From Gemmatimonadota bacterium (GTDB lineage: Bacteria; GCA-2686955): DNA of 28,007 bases. The DNA lies in contig NYZA01000193.1 in NCBI GenBank assembly GCA_002686955.1, positions 1 through 28,007 of the forward strand. Direction: 5' to 3'. The notes beneath the pieces were generated by a model. The model did not search any database. It was not told the origin of the DNA and saw nothing but the letters and a program-made list of their open reading frames with translations. A program made the position numbers and the translations under genes. Positions 1-7,877 of the stretch are shown here, piece by piece; positions within the stretch are counted from its first letter, which is position 1, and each line of letters opens with the position of its first letter.

Positions 1-735
1 ACCGACCAGCGGCAGGCGCTCCACTTTCGACAGCTCTTCTCCGCGCTCGATCGAGCCGGCTTCGATTGGGCCGATCGGAACGAGCACATTCCCTACGGCC
101 TGGTGAAGATCGTCGACGGGGGGCGGATCCTCCCGATGAGCACCCGCTCGGGCAAGATGATCCGCCTCGAGGAGCTGCTCGATCGCCTGGTCGCGGCGGT
201 GCGGACCATCGTCGAGGAGGAGGCGGTAAAGAGGGCCGAGCTGAGCCCTCCCGAGATCGAGCGCGTCAGCGAAGCGGTCGGAGTCGGTGCCGTCCTTTTT
301 TGGACCCAGGCGCGCGGCCGGCGCAACGATCTGCTCTTCGACTGGGATCGCGCGACCGATACCCGCGGAGCGACCGGTCCCTATCTGCAATACGCCCATG
401 CACGGCTTTGCGGAATTCTGCGAAAGCACGGGGGACCGGTCCCCTCGGCCCGGGGCGTTTCCCCCCTCGAGTCGCCCGAGGAGCTCGCGATCGCGCGCCG
501 GCTGGCCGAGTTTCCAAGCGTGCTGCACAAGGCCGCGGAGCTCTACGAACCTTCGATGCTCGCCGAATTCTTGCTCGATCTCTCGTCGAGCTTCTCCACC
601 TTCTACAACAAACACCGCGTACTGAAACAGGAAGACTCGGTCACCTCGGCCCGCCTCCGTCTGGTCGATGCGATCCGTCTCGTTCTGGCCCGGGGCCTCA
701 CGATCTTGGGCATGACGGCACCCGAGCGGATGTGA
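1..735 (+). CDS. argS: Arginyl-tRNA synthetase, C-terminal part (5' end outside window)
   Basis: Class I aminoacyl-tRNA synthetase that charges tRNA-Arg in the cytoplasm. The reading frame is open from base 1 and ends at TGA 733-735, giving about 244 C-terminal residues. The segment reading PMSTRSGKMIRL (around residues 46-57 of the fragment) matches the ArgRS 'MSTRKG' region that follows the Rossmann catalytic domain. It is followed by the all-helical DALR anticodon-binding domain, with the typical YAHARLCGILRK motif near residues 131-142. The N-terminal half with the HIGH motif lies upstream of the window. A 55 bp gap separates it from the next gene on the same strand. Identity is confident because several ArgRS-specific segments appear in order. 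Confidence 0.95.
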   Translation, partial: TDQRQALHFRQLFSALDRAGFDWADRNEHIPYGLVKIVDGGRILPMSTRSGKMIRLEELLDRLVAAVRTIVEEEAVKRAELSPPEIERVSEAVGVGAVLFWTQARGRRNDLLFDWDRATDTRGATGPYLQYAHARLCGILRKHGGPVPSARGVSPLESPEELAIARRLAEFPSVLHKAAELYEPSMLAEFLLDLSSSFSTFYNKHRVLKQEDSVTSARLRLVDAIRLVLARGLTILGMTAPERM

Positions 736-790
736 TCTTCAACCGGCACGCCGACCCTCTCATCAAGGAAAAAAACCCGGAGATCCCAGC

Positions 791-1378
791 ATGAAGATAT
801 CGAGACTCGCCATCTTCGCCGCCTTCGCGTGGACACTCGGCGCGGGCCCATGGGCGCAGAGCGCCACGGCGGGCCAGCGCGGCTTCGTGGGCGTCAAGAA
901 ATGCAAGCTCTGCCACAAGAATGAAGACCAAGGCAACCAGTACGGCCAGTGGCAAGCGTCCGCCCACGCGAAGGCCTACGAGACTCTCGGTACCGAGAAG
1001 GCAAAGGAGGCCGCCGCCGGAATCGGCGTCGACGATCCGCAAGACTCCCCGAAATGTCTGCGCTGCCACGTCACCGCTTTCACCGTAAGGGAAAAGATCG
1101 CGACGGAGAAGATCACCCTCGAAGAGGGCGTATCGTGCGAATCGTGTCATGGAGCCGGCAAAGGCTATTTCAAGAAGAAGACCATGCAGGCGATCGCCGA
1201 CGGCAAGATCGATCGGGCCTCGGTGGGACTCACCAAGCCCGACGCCACGGTCTGCGCGCAGTGCCACAACGAAGACAATCCCTTCCATAAGGGCTTCGAT
1301 TTCGATGCGTCCTACGCGAAGATCGCCCATCCGCGACCGGCCGAAGGGGCGACCGCGGCAGACAAGACGACCCAGTAG
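791..1378 (+). CDS. Secreted tetrahaem cytochrome c (cytochrome c554-like)
   Basis: Predicted 195-residue exported electron-transfer protein. Residues 1-27 form a signal peptide (basic MKISR start, hydrophobic core, Ala-rich end near AQSATAG). Four haem-binding CxxCH motifs are visible: CKLCH at 38-42, CLRCH at 89-93, CESCH at 116-120 and CAQCH at 155-159. A WQASAHA segment just after haem 1 supplies a possible distal His ligand (His59), as in cytochrome c554-type multihaem proteins. The likely site is the periplasm. The physiological partner is not evident because no reductase or oxidase gene lies nearby. The ATG at 791 is supported by GGAG eight bases upstream. A small winged-helix gene follows after 20 bp and may be cotranscribed. 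Confidence 0.85.
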   Translation: MKISRLAIFAAFAWTLGAGPWAQSATAGQRGFVGVKKCKLCHKNEDQGNQYGQWQASAHAKAYETLGTEKAKEAAAGIGVDDPQDSPKCLRCHVTAFTVREKIATEKITLEEGVSCESCHGAGKGYFKKKTMQAIADGKIDRASVGLTKPDATVCAQCHNEDNPFHKGFDFDASYAKIAHPRPAEGATAADKTTQ

Positions 1379-1398
1379 CAGAATAGAAAGACGAAACG

Positions 1399-1626
1399 AT
1401 GAGCAAGACAGCGAACAAAGAGATCTCCGAGACGATCGGCCTCGCGGCCGGAATGGTCTGGAAGCACCTCCAAGAGAACGGCGAATCGAGCTTGACCACC
1501 CTGAAGAAGGCAATAAAGCCGGCGGGCGTCAGCGCCGAGATGGGCTTGGGCTGGCTGGCGCGCGAGGGCAAGGTGCTCGTAGAGCGCACCGGCAGATCGA
1601 CCGTGGCGCGGCTGTCGGAGATGTAG
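1399..1626 (+). CDS. Small winged-helix protein (DUF2582-like)
   Basis: A 75-residue protein that is essentially one winged helix-turn-helix domain. The pattern (an N-terminal helix with AAGMVWKHL, a second helix with LTTLKKAI, then GLGWLAREGKV leading into the wing) resembles the DUF2582 family of short wHTH proteins. Proteins of this family are found across many bacteria, often as tiny stand-alone genes; no ligand or DNA target is established that I can name. There is no metal-binding or sensor segment. It lies 20 bp after the cytochrome c gene on the same strand, so cotranscription is likely, but a regulatory link to the cytochrome is only inferred. Confidence 0.75.
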   Translation: MSKTANKEISETIGLAAGMVWKHLQENGESSLTTLKKAIKPAGVSAEMGLGWLAREGKVLVERTGRSTVARLSEM

Positions 1627-1658
1627 GCGGCTCACGGCTCTGAAAACGAGGCTAGGAT

Positions 1659-1686
1659 TCCGGTAGTTCCGTCCCCTACTACCGGA
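1659..1686 (+). promoter_or_regulatory. Hairpin overlapping the ribosome binding site of the exported hydrolase gene
   Basis: A perfect 9 bp inverted repeat, TCCGGTAGT at 1659-1667 and ACTACCGGA at 1678-1686, encloses a 10-base loop. The GGAG Shine-Dalgarno of the next gene occupies 1684-1687, so three of its four bases are in the 3' arm, seven bases before the ATG at 1695. There is no T-run after the stem, so an intrinsic terminator is unlikely. If formed in mRNA, the stem would mask the ribosome binding site. Confidence 0.5.
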
Positions 1687-1694
1687 GCCTGGCC

Positions 1695-3437
1695 ATGCGC
1701 ATGCTGCTTCCCGCGTTCGTCCTCCTCGCCCTGATCGCCGGTGAGGCGCTCCCGCTGAGCAATCCCGATCGAACGGTCACGATCTATCTGCACGGCTATG
1801 CGGGCGCCGGATTGGACCACGATGCTCCGATCGGAGAGGAGCTCTTCAGCGATGAAGTCGCGCCGCTGCAGGAGTTTCTCGACATCCCCTCCGGCGAGGA
1901 AGATCCCTTCGCGCCGAACCAGATCGCGGGCGTCGAATACATGGGGAATCGGCTGCCCGACCCCGAAACGAGCTACTTCGACTGGGACGACTACTGGGAG
2001 CTGGCGGAGCTCTTCCCGCCGGCGGGGGAAGGCGGAGTGCCCCTGCACGCCACGGTGGTCGCGAAGTTCGCGAGGCATGTACTGGAGCGCTCGGGAGCGG
2101 AGGGTATCAACATCGTCGGCGCCTCGTTCGGGGGCACCATCAGCCGCTACCTGATGGCGAACGATATAGACGGGCTCTGCTCCGAGGGGTTGGTGAGCCG
2201 CTGGGTCACGCTGGAGGGCGGTGTCAACGGGATCTGGATCGCGCAAAACCCCTTGTTTCAGCCGATTATCGAAAGACTCGGAGAGGACTCGATCGAGATC
2301 GAGCATATGTCCTACCGGTGGATGAGTCGCCATGTCGATCCCGGCCAGCCGAAGCCGAACTTGCCCTGGTCCCCGCCGAACTGGGGCACCTCGCCCTCCT
2401 ATCGCAACACGCTGATCCACCATCAGATCTCGACCGATTGGAGCCTCTACGGGGGAGTTATGCGCCACCTCAGCCACCTCGCCAACGACGGCGAAATCGC
2501 GGTCGGAGATGCGGCTCTCGCGGGTGTGGTCGAGGAGTACGCATGGCAGGGCCAGCAGCCGATGGTCCAGTATCTGCACGCGATGCACATTTCCGATGGG
2601 GATCTCGAGCCGGAGCATGTGGGGCTCTCCGATCACGAGGGGGCGTGGGAGACGTTGGCGGCGACGCTTTCGGGATCGAGGCGGGCCACCCTTCGGCTAA
2701 CCGAGGCGACCGCCCACGCGATCCACGAGCCGCCCTGGTTCGGCAAGGGCGAGCTGGTTTTCGAGACCGAGCTCTACTCCCGCTTCGCGGCCGATGAGTG
2801 GGGGATGCTTAGAGCGATCAACAACCGAAACCTGAGGGACGGGACCGCGCCGATGAGGCGCTTCAAGCAGGGTGAAACCAGGGCCCTCGACCTCGTGCTC
2901 TTCGATCAACTCGTTCTGCGCGAAGACCGGATGATTGATGCTTGGGTTCGAGCTCAGGAGCTCGATTGGAGCGATATGCGGAACTACCGCGTATTCGAAT
3001 CGATCCTTCACCCGCATCGGACTCTGGGCGAGGGATGGATCGAGCTCGATATCGAGCAGCCCGGCCCGATTCACTTCGCGGGTGACGAGGTCGATCTGCG
3101 TTTCGAGTTGGAGATGATCGAGCTCGATGTGATCGACCCCGCGGTCACGGGGTTCGAAGTGGTGCACGACGCCGGCGAATGGGTCGATCTCTGGTTCGTG
3201 AGCGACGAGCCCGCGATCTCCTCGGTCTTCGTTCGTGGCGGCGACGGCTCCCGGCGCGTGGTACACGGAGAGGAGGGCGCTCCGGCGACGGAGCATCGGA
3301 TCGTGGTCGATCGGCTTCGGGCGGGTGTGGCCTACTCCTTCACCCCCCGGGCCGAGGACGGCGCGCGCAATCTGGGCCGCGGCATGGTGTGGGAGAGGGA
3401 GGCTTGGCCGGGACGCTCATTCGATGTAGCCGAGTGA
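1695..3437 (+). CDS. Exported alpha/beta hydrolase (lipase/esterase-like) with C-terminal beta domain
   Basis: A 580-residue predicted extracytoplasmic serine hydrolase. Residues 1-20 are a signal peptide. The core shows the oxyanion-hole strand TIYLHGYAGAG (about 29-39) and the nucleophile elbow GASFGG at 142-147 with Ser144, as in lipases and palmitoyl-thioesterase-like enzymes. Acid and His partners cannot be fixed by eye; HAMHISDGDLEPEHVGLSDHE sits where a lid or catalytic His loop might be. The last about 110 residues resemble a fibronectin-III-like or other beta-sandwich module (SVFVRGGDGSRR and AGVAYSFTPRAEDGARN). Substrate is unknown. The ATG at 1695 has GGAG seven bases upstream, inside a hairpin. 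The 3' end overlaps the convergent phosphatase-superfamily gene by 21 bp. Confidence 0.7.
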   Translation: MRMLLPAFVLLALIAGEALPLSNPDRTVTIYLHGYAGAGLDHDAPIGEELFSDEVAPLQEFLDIPSGEEDPFAPNQIAGVEYMGNRLPDPETSYFDWDDYWELAELFPPAGEGGVPLHATVVAKFARHVLERSGAEGINIVGASFGGTISRYLMANDIDGLCSEGLVSRWVTLEGGVNGIWIAQNPLFQPIIERLGEDSIEIEHMSYRWMSRHVDPGQPKPNLPWSPPNWGTSPSYRNTLIHHQISTDWSLYGGVMRHLSHLANDGEIAVGDAALAGVVEEYAWQGQQPMVQYLHAMHISDGDLEPEHVGLSDHEGAWETLAATLSGSRRATLRLTEATAHAIHEPPWFGKGELVFETELYSRFAADEWGMLRAINNRNLRDGTAPMRRFKQGETRALDLVLFDQLVLREDRMIDAWVRAQELDWSDMRNYRVFESILHPHRTLGEGWIELDIEQPGPIHFAGDEVDLRFELEMIELDVIDPAVTGFEVVHDAGEWVDLWFVSDEPAISSVFVRGGDGSRRVVHGEEGAPATEHRIVVDRLRAGVAYSFTPRAEDGARNLGRGMVWEREAWPGRSFDVAE

Positions 3438-5588
3438 ACGAAGATCCCTGCGGATCTCTTCGTCCGATTCGTGGGAGGGAACCGGTGGAGGGCTTCCCGG
3501 CAGCTCCCAACTCTCGATCCTCGCCAATGGTGATTCGCGGATCAGGGGATCGATGAGGGAACCCTCCATATCGGCTCCGGCCGGCAGCCCGAGGAGTTGG
3601 AGGACGGTGGGTGCGAGGTCGAGGACGGAGCGGGCGGAACCGAGCCTGCGCGACCGGCCGCCGAACGAAGCCACCAGCACGCCATCCATCCGGTGGGATC
3701 CCGTGAAATCCCCCTCGATCGAGACGGCCGCGAAGCTCTTAACCGGCACCGCGCTGCCGTCGGGTAGCTTCGCCGAGCTTCCCCCGGGCAATCCCCGATC
3801 GAGCTCGACGCGCAGTTCCCCCTCGCCGACCTCGATCGATGAGAAGATCTCGGCACCGGCCGTGGTTTCGAGCGAGCGAAGCAGCTCGGCCGCTTCGGTG
3901 GGCGTGATCGATGGGCCGACCGCGACGCGGCGTGCGCGGGGGGTTCGGGTGCGCAGCGGGGTCGCGTCCCAGAGCCGGCTGCGGGTCTGGTCCACCTCTC
4001 CCCTTTGGTCGCGATGAAGCGAGCCGAGGCGCTCGAAGAGGGGATCCAGATTCGCCCTGCCCAGGTTGCCGAGGCGGACACCGGCTCCGTGATCCGAGAC
4101 GACCAGGAAGCGGGAATCGGGGGGGGCGAGGCGCACGATCTCGGCCAGCCAGAGGTCGACCATGCGGTAGTAGTCGAGCACGAGGTCGCCGTAGGGAGAG
4201 CCGCTCCGATCCGCGCCGAGCGTTCGGAAGGTCCAGCGCGATGAAGCCGGGCCGTGTGCGTCGACATGCTCCCGCCAGAAGCGATGCTGCGCGCCGTCGG
4301 TGCCGCGGAGATAGAGCGCGACCAGGTCCCAGTCGGCGCGCTCGGCGAGGTGATGGAGCAGGATGCGGGTGGCGAGCCAGTCGCGCTCGATCTCACGCCG
4401 AAGATGGAGCCAAGCTCCGTGGGCGCCGGGATGGCGCGCGGGGTCGGGCTCTTTGCCCGCGATCGCCACCAGCAGAGAGTCGGTGCGCGGGCGGTGGGCG
4501 GCGACGATCGAGTCGATTTCAGCGCTACGCGCCGCCGGGGCGACGCGCTGGTTCAGGGTGTCGAGCAGGAAGCGATCGGAAACGAGCAGGGAACCTTCTG
4601 GTGAGGTCGCGGGCCAGGTGACGTACCAGTTGACGATGAGGCAGCGAAGGCCGAAATCGCCTGCGATCTCCCAGAGGGGACGGGACTTGCGGTGACCGGC
4701 GTGGGCCGGAACGGCGCGCTCGCCCTCGAAGACGAAGCCGTCGATACCGTGCTGCCAGGGGCGTTTTCCGGTGGCGATGCTAGTCCAGACCGGAGGCGAG
4801 AGCGCGGGATGAATGCTGGCCAGCGGGACGGCGAGCTTCGAGTCGCGGTGCATCGCCGCGAGGGCGGGCGCGGCGCCGGCGTTCTCGATCGTGCGCAGGG
4901 TTTGCCAGCCGAGCCCGTCGATGCCGATCAGGACGATCGGGGGGCTGCGCGGTGGGGGCTCGGTCGGGGGTTGAGCGTGAGGGGAGCGGAGCTCGGTGAG
5001 CTTGCCGGTGGCCACGAGTGCGAGGGGCGCGGCGAGGGCCAGGAAGATGGCGGGGGCACCGAGCTCGACGCTCTTCTGGCGCGAAAGAGGGCGCAATAGC
5101 CGGGCCGCCGGGAACGCCAGGGCGAGAGATGCGAGGGCGGCGACCAGGAACAAGAGGGCGAGTGGGAGCGGGCGAAAGGGGGCGCCGCCCCAGGCGAGAA
5201 GTGAGGCGGAGCTCAGCCAGAGCAGTCCATGGATCAGGATCGATGCGGCGACGCCGACCGCCAGGTGAGCGCGGAGAAGCGATCGGGGCCGACGCGATCG
5301 GGCCCAGAGGAGGAGAATCGCCCCTCCCGGCAGAGAGACCCAGGCAGCGATCGTTGCGACGATGGTGATCTCGCCGATCGTCCCGCCGAGCACACGCAGA
5401 ATCGCGGGGCCCAGCAGCGGTGCCAAGCGCGACAACACGAGCTCGCGCGCGAGCCACGAACCGTGCCGCGCGACCGGCCATCCCGCGAGTGCGATCGAGA
5501 GGAGCGCGCCGAGCCAGAAGGCGGTCGCGTACTGTCTCGCGAGCACACCGAGGACGGAGCGTTTCTCAGGGGTAGTAGAGCAGCACAT
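3417..5588 (-). CDS. Membrane-anchored alkaline-phosphatase-superfamily phosphodiesterase/phosphatase
   Basis: About 723 residues. The N-terminal 195 residues hold roughly five hydrophobic segments (near 22-36, 60-98 as a pair, 106-134, 140-160 and 177-195). The catalytic domain follows. In numbering from the 5588 start, visible two-metal residues are Asp224 in GIDGLGW, nucleophile Thr269 in PPVWTSIATG, Asp431/His435 in RGTDGAQH, Asp499/His500 in SDHG and His632 in SHRMDG. This set matches type I phosphodiesterase/nucleotide pyrophosphatase-like AlkP proteins. The C-terminus RRDLRSLGYIE resembles tails common in sulfatase and AlkP proteins of uncultured bacteria. It is the last gene of the ATP-grasp cluster. 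The start is uncertain: ATG 5588 overlaps the upstream esterase gene by 23 bp, GTG 5546 is an alternative, and neither has a clear SD. Substrate is unknown. Confidence 0.8.
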   Translation of the reverse strand: MCCSTTPEKRSVLGVLARQYATAFWLGALLSIALAGWPVARHGSWLARELVLSRLAPLLGPAILRVLGGTIGEITIVATIAAWVSLPGGAILLLWARSRRPRSLLRAHLAVGVAASILIHGLLWLSSASLLAWGGAPFRPLPLALLFLVAALASLALAFPAARLLRPLSRQKSVELGAPAIFLALAAPLALVATGKLTELRSPHAQPPTEPPPRSPPIVLIGIDGLGWQTLRTIENAGAAPALAAMHRDSKLAVPLASIHPALSPPVWTSIATGKRPWQHGIDGFVFEGERAVPAHAGHRKSRPLWEIAGDFGLRCLIVNWYVTWPATSPEGSLLVSDRFLLDTLNQRVAPAARSAEIDSIVAAHRPRTDSLLVAIAGKEPDPARHPGAHGAWLHLRREIERDWLATRILLHHLAERADWDLVALYLRGTDGAQHRFWREHVDAHGPASSRWTFRTLGADRSGSPYGDLVLDYYRMVDLWLAEIVRLAPPDSRFLVVSDHGAGVRLGNLGRANLDPLFERLGSLHRDQRGEVDQTRSRLWDATPLRTRTPRARRVAVGPSITPTEAAELLRSLETTAGAEIFSSIEVGEGELRVELDRGLPGGSSAKLPDGSAVPVKSFAAVSIEGDFTGSHRMDGVLVASFGGRSRRLGSARSVLDLAPTVLQLLGLPAGADMEGSLIDPLIRESPLARIESWELPGSPPPVPSHESDEEIRRDLRSLGYIE

Positions 5589-6729
5589 CGCCGGGGAAGA
5601 GGTAGCGGAATCCGTCTTTGAGTCCGTTGCGCCAGCAGGTCCAGTTGTGGCCGTCGTACGATTCCCGGAAGTGGTGTTCGTAGCCCTCGCGCCGGAGCAC
5701 ATCGAGCAGACTGCGATTGAAGAAGATCAGCGACTCGAAGCGACCGCAGCTCAGATAGAGCTTCGCGGGCTCGCTTCGGGCTTGGCGGGAGAAGGAGGAT
5801 ACGAATCGCAGGATCGGCTCATCGTCCTCGAGGCGTTCCGGATCGACTTCATGGATGGTGCGGCGGCGCACGTCGGCGTGTATGAAGCTGCCGGATTGAC
5901 TGAACACCTTGCCGTAGGTCCGTGGGAATCGACTGAAGGTGTGCAGCGAGGTGAGCGCGCCGTAGCTCGCGCCCATGAGGCAGCGAGAGGCGGCATCGTC
6001 TCGCAGGGCGTAGCGCTCCTGCAGCAAGGGCAGGATTTCGTTCGTGAGGAAATCCCCCTGCCTGGGGTCGACCTTGTACTCGGTGAGCCGCCGGGGTGAA
6101 TCGGTCAGCGCTACGACGAAATCCTCGATCTCTCGATCGTGCATAAGGTTGTCGAGCACGGTCGCCAGTTTTGCGTAGCGCAGATAGTCCGAGCCGTCGT
6201 GAACGATGAGGAGCGGATAGGCGCGATCGGAGCGGTAGCGCGCCGGGAGGTAGACGCGCAGCACCCGCTCTTCCGCGAAAACCGCGCTGAGCATCCTCAC
6301 GGTTTCGATCGTGCCCCGCCTCACATCGGCACGCTCCCGGACGAAACCGGGACGGGTATAGCCGTGGGCGGTGACAACCGACTTCTCTCCGTAGGGGCAA
6401 TCGGAGCGTATCGGATTCAGGGGATCGACGAAGGTCCGAGTGCCGGTGTCGTCGCGGACCTCCAGACGGTATTCGATTCGCGCGGTGGGAGGCACCTGCA
6501 TCGGCAGGTAGTGCAGCGAAGTTCCGGCGACCCGAAGAAACTCCTGACGGCTCTCGAGCCCCATGATTTCGTGCCGCAGGTGCACCTCTTTCGCGCTTCC
6601 GTCGCGGTAGAGGAAGGTCACCCCCTCATTGTCCACGAGAGGCGCCGCATGCGTCGCGAGGAAGCGCTCTATCGTGGACTCCATCGGGTTCTCGGCGAGT
6701 GCGTCCTGGAGCTGGGCCAGTCTCAACAC
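5566..6729 (-). CDS. Enterochelin-esterase-like alpha/beta hydrolase (putative esterase, Fes/esterase D type)
   Basis: A 387-residue hydrolase. Residues about 30-105 look like the N-terminal early-set (CBM48-like) beta domain of Fes-type esterases (VTFLYRDGSAKEVHL to YRLEV..GTRTFVDPLNP). The catalytic domain runs from about 140: VYLPARY then PLLIVHDGSDY (about 172-182), the nucleophile elbow MGASYGA with Ser255, and catalytic His361 in GHNWTCWR, which matches the 'GHDWxxWR' signature of PF00756 esterases. No signal peptide, so it is probably cytoplasmic. The start is GTG 6729 within GTGTTGA, overlapping the stop of the S51-like gene, with GGAAGG ten bases upstream; this suggests translational coupling. 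In context it likely cleaves or transfers an ester or amide in a compound made by the ATP-grasp partner (inference). It is not clearly a siderophore esterase, because no siderophore genes are nearby. Confidence 0.85.
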   Translation of the reverse strand: MLRLAQLQDALAENPMESTIERFLATHAAPLVDNEGVTFLYRDGSAKEVHLRHEIMGLESRQEFLRVAGTSLHYLPMQVPPTARIEYRLEVRDDTGTRTFVDPLNPIRSDCPYGEKSVVTAHGYTRPGFVRERADVRRGTIETVRMLSAVFAEERVLRVYLPARYRSDRAYPLLIVHDGSDYLRYAKLATVLDNLMHDREIEDFVVALTDSPRRLTEYKVDPRQGDFLTNEILPLLQERYALRDDAASRCLMGASYGALTSLHTFSRFPRTYGKVFSQSGSFIHADVRRRTIHEVDPERLEDDEPILRFVSSFSRQARSEPAKLYLSCGRFESLIFFNRSLLDVLRREGYEHHFRESYDGHNWTCWRNGLKDGFRYLFPGDVLLYYP

Positions 6730-7877
6730 GGCCCACCTACCTTCCTCGATGCACCGGCGAAGACCGTCTCGCCCGGCTGAAGTCCTCGCTCATCACCTTC
6801 CGGAGTAAAACGAAGGGCGCTGTCGGGCGGCCCTAGGCTGATGCAACGATCTAGATCCCCTCCGTCGACCACCAGCACGGCTCCCTCGTCGAGGCCGATA
6901 CAGGCTCGCAGCGGAAAGCGCCGCGCCAGAAAGGCGAGATGATCCTGGCTCCCCTTCCGAATCCGCTCCGCATGCTGCGGCAGCACCAAAAGGCCGGGGA
7001 GCATGCCCACCCCGCGCCCGAAGAGCTCGAAAGTGTGGTGGCGGTCTTGATACTCGTCGTGGTAGACGACCACCCGTTCGCCCAGCGCCATCGCCCCGGC
7101 CGATCTGGCGACGATCGTTGCTCCGGCCGCGAGGCTTTCGCGCAGGATCGGGCCCAAGTCGAAGAAATGGAGCCGATTGAGCAGAACCGCGAGATGGCCT
7201 CCATAGAAAACGAGCGTCGCGGCGCTCTTGATGCGACGCGCCAGTAGTCGCCGTTTCGCCAGCCAGGTCTTGTTCTCCCGCAGCTTCGACGCGTCAAGAA
7301 AAGCCCTATCCAATCGCGCCAAGCGGTCGAGGAGCCACTGGTCCTGCTCCCGTATCCGATCGAATTCGAGGCTCAACTCCTCGGCGGCGAGTCCAAGTGC
7401 GTCGTCGACGCGCCCGCGATGCGGAGTCGCGCGATCGAGAAGCGCGGCGAAGGACCATTCCGGGAACCAACTCTGGACGGTCGCGAGCTGCGCCTTGAGC
7501 TGTCGGAGCGCCATCCGATTCGATCTGCGATAGAGTTCCATCGTCTTCTTGACGTCATCCTGTTTATCGCTATACAGCGTAGCTAGTTTTGGCTCTTTCT
7601 CGCAGAACTTCTCGAACTCCCAATAGAGGGAGAGATTCTGGACGTTGTGGTGTTGGTTGCCCGGCATTCTAGGGGGCACACCGATGCGATAGAGCGCCTC
7701 TTTGAGATGAGACTCAGCGAACTCCTCGGCCTGCCAGCCGGCAGTGATCAAGACCACCTTGCGGCTGCCCCGAACACTCCGGTCGCCATGGGTCGGCTCG
7801 AGGATCCTCCCTCTGGCCACCTGGAGTGGTCCCGGATCGCGACCGGTGCCGCCGTCGATGATGATCGCTCCCGTCAT
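6723..7877 (-). CDS. Peptidase S51/cyanophycinase-like protein (type 1 glutamine amidotransferase-like fold) with helical insert
   Basis: 384 residues. The first strand KVVLITAG (40-47) leads the fold. TLVFYGGHLAVLLNRL (221-236) corresponds to the GGN/Q-type motif. GATIVARSAGAMALGE (252-267) contains the nucleophile Ser259 in the SAGA elbow, and LPGLLVLPQHAERIRK (293-308) with His302 matches the DQHF..R catalytic-His region of cyanophycinases. ACIGLDEGAVLVVDG (325-339) matches the conserved GIDE segment. Family members are serine peptidases that cut beta-aspartyl or acyl-amino-acid bonds. Between about 75 and 220 is a highly charged, helical insert (EKFCEKEPK to LLARRIKSAA) not found in short S51 enzymes. 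It starts at ATG 7877 inside an ATGA overlap with the ATP-grasp stop. Likely paired with that ligase; the substrate is not known. Confidence 0.8.
   Translation of the reverse strand: MTGAIIIDGGTGRDPGPLQVARGRILEPTHGDRSVRGSRKVVLITAGWQAEEFAESHLKEALYRIGVPPRMPGNQHHNVQNLSLYWEFEKFCEKEPKLATLYSDKQDDVKKTMELYRRSNRMALRQLKAQLATVQSWFPEWSFAALLDRATPHRGRVDDALGLAAEELSLEFDRIREQDQWLLDRLARLDRAFLDASKLRENKTWLAKRRLLARRIKSAATLVFYGGHLAVLLNRLHFFDLGPILRESLAAGATIVARSAGAMALGERVVVYHDEYQDRHHTFELFGRGVGMLPGLLVLPQHAERIRKGSQDHLAFLARRFPLRACIGLDEGAVLVVDGGDLDRCISLGPPDSALRFTPEGDERGLQPGETVFAGASRKVGGPC

Noticed and set aside
5589-5702. N-terminal extension of the phosphatase-superfamily protein to 5702
   Set aside because: Those residues (Thr/Ser-rich, no structure) are the esterase gene read in another frame; the esterase ends at 5566, so a start near 5588 or 5546 fits better.
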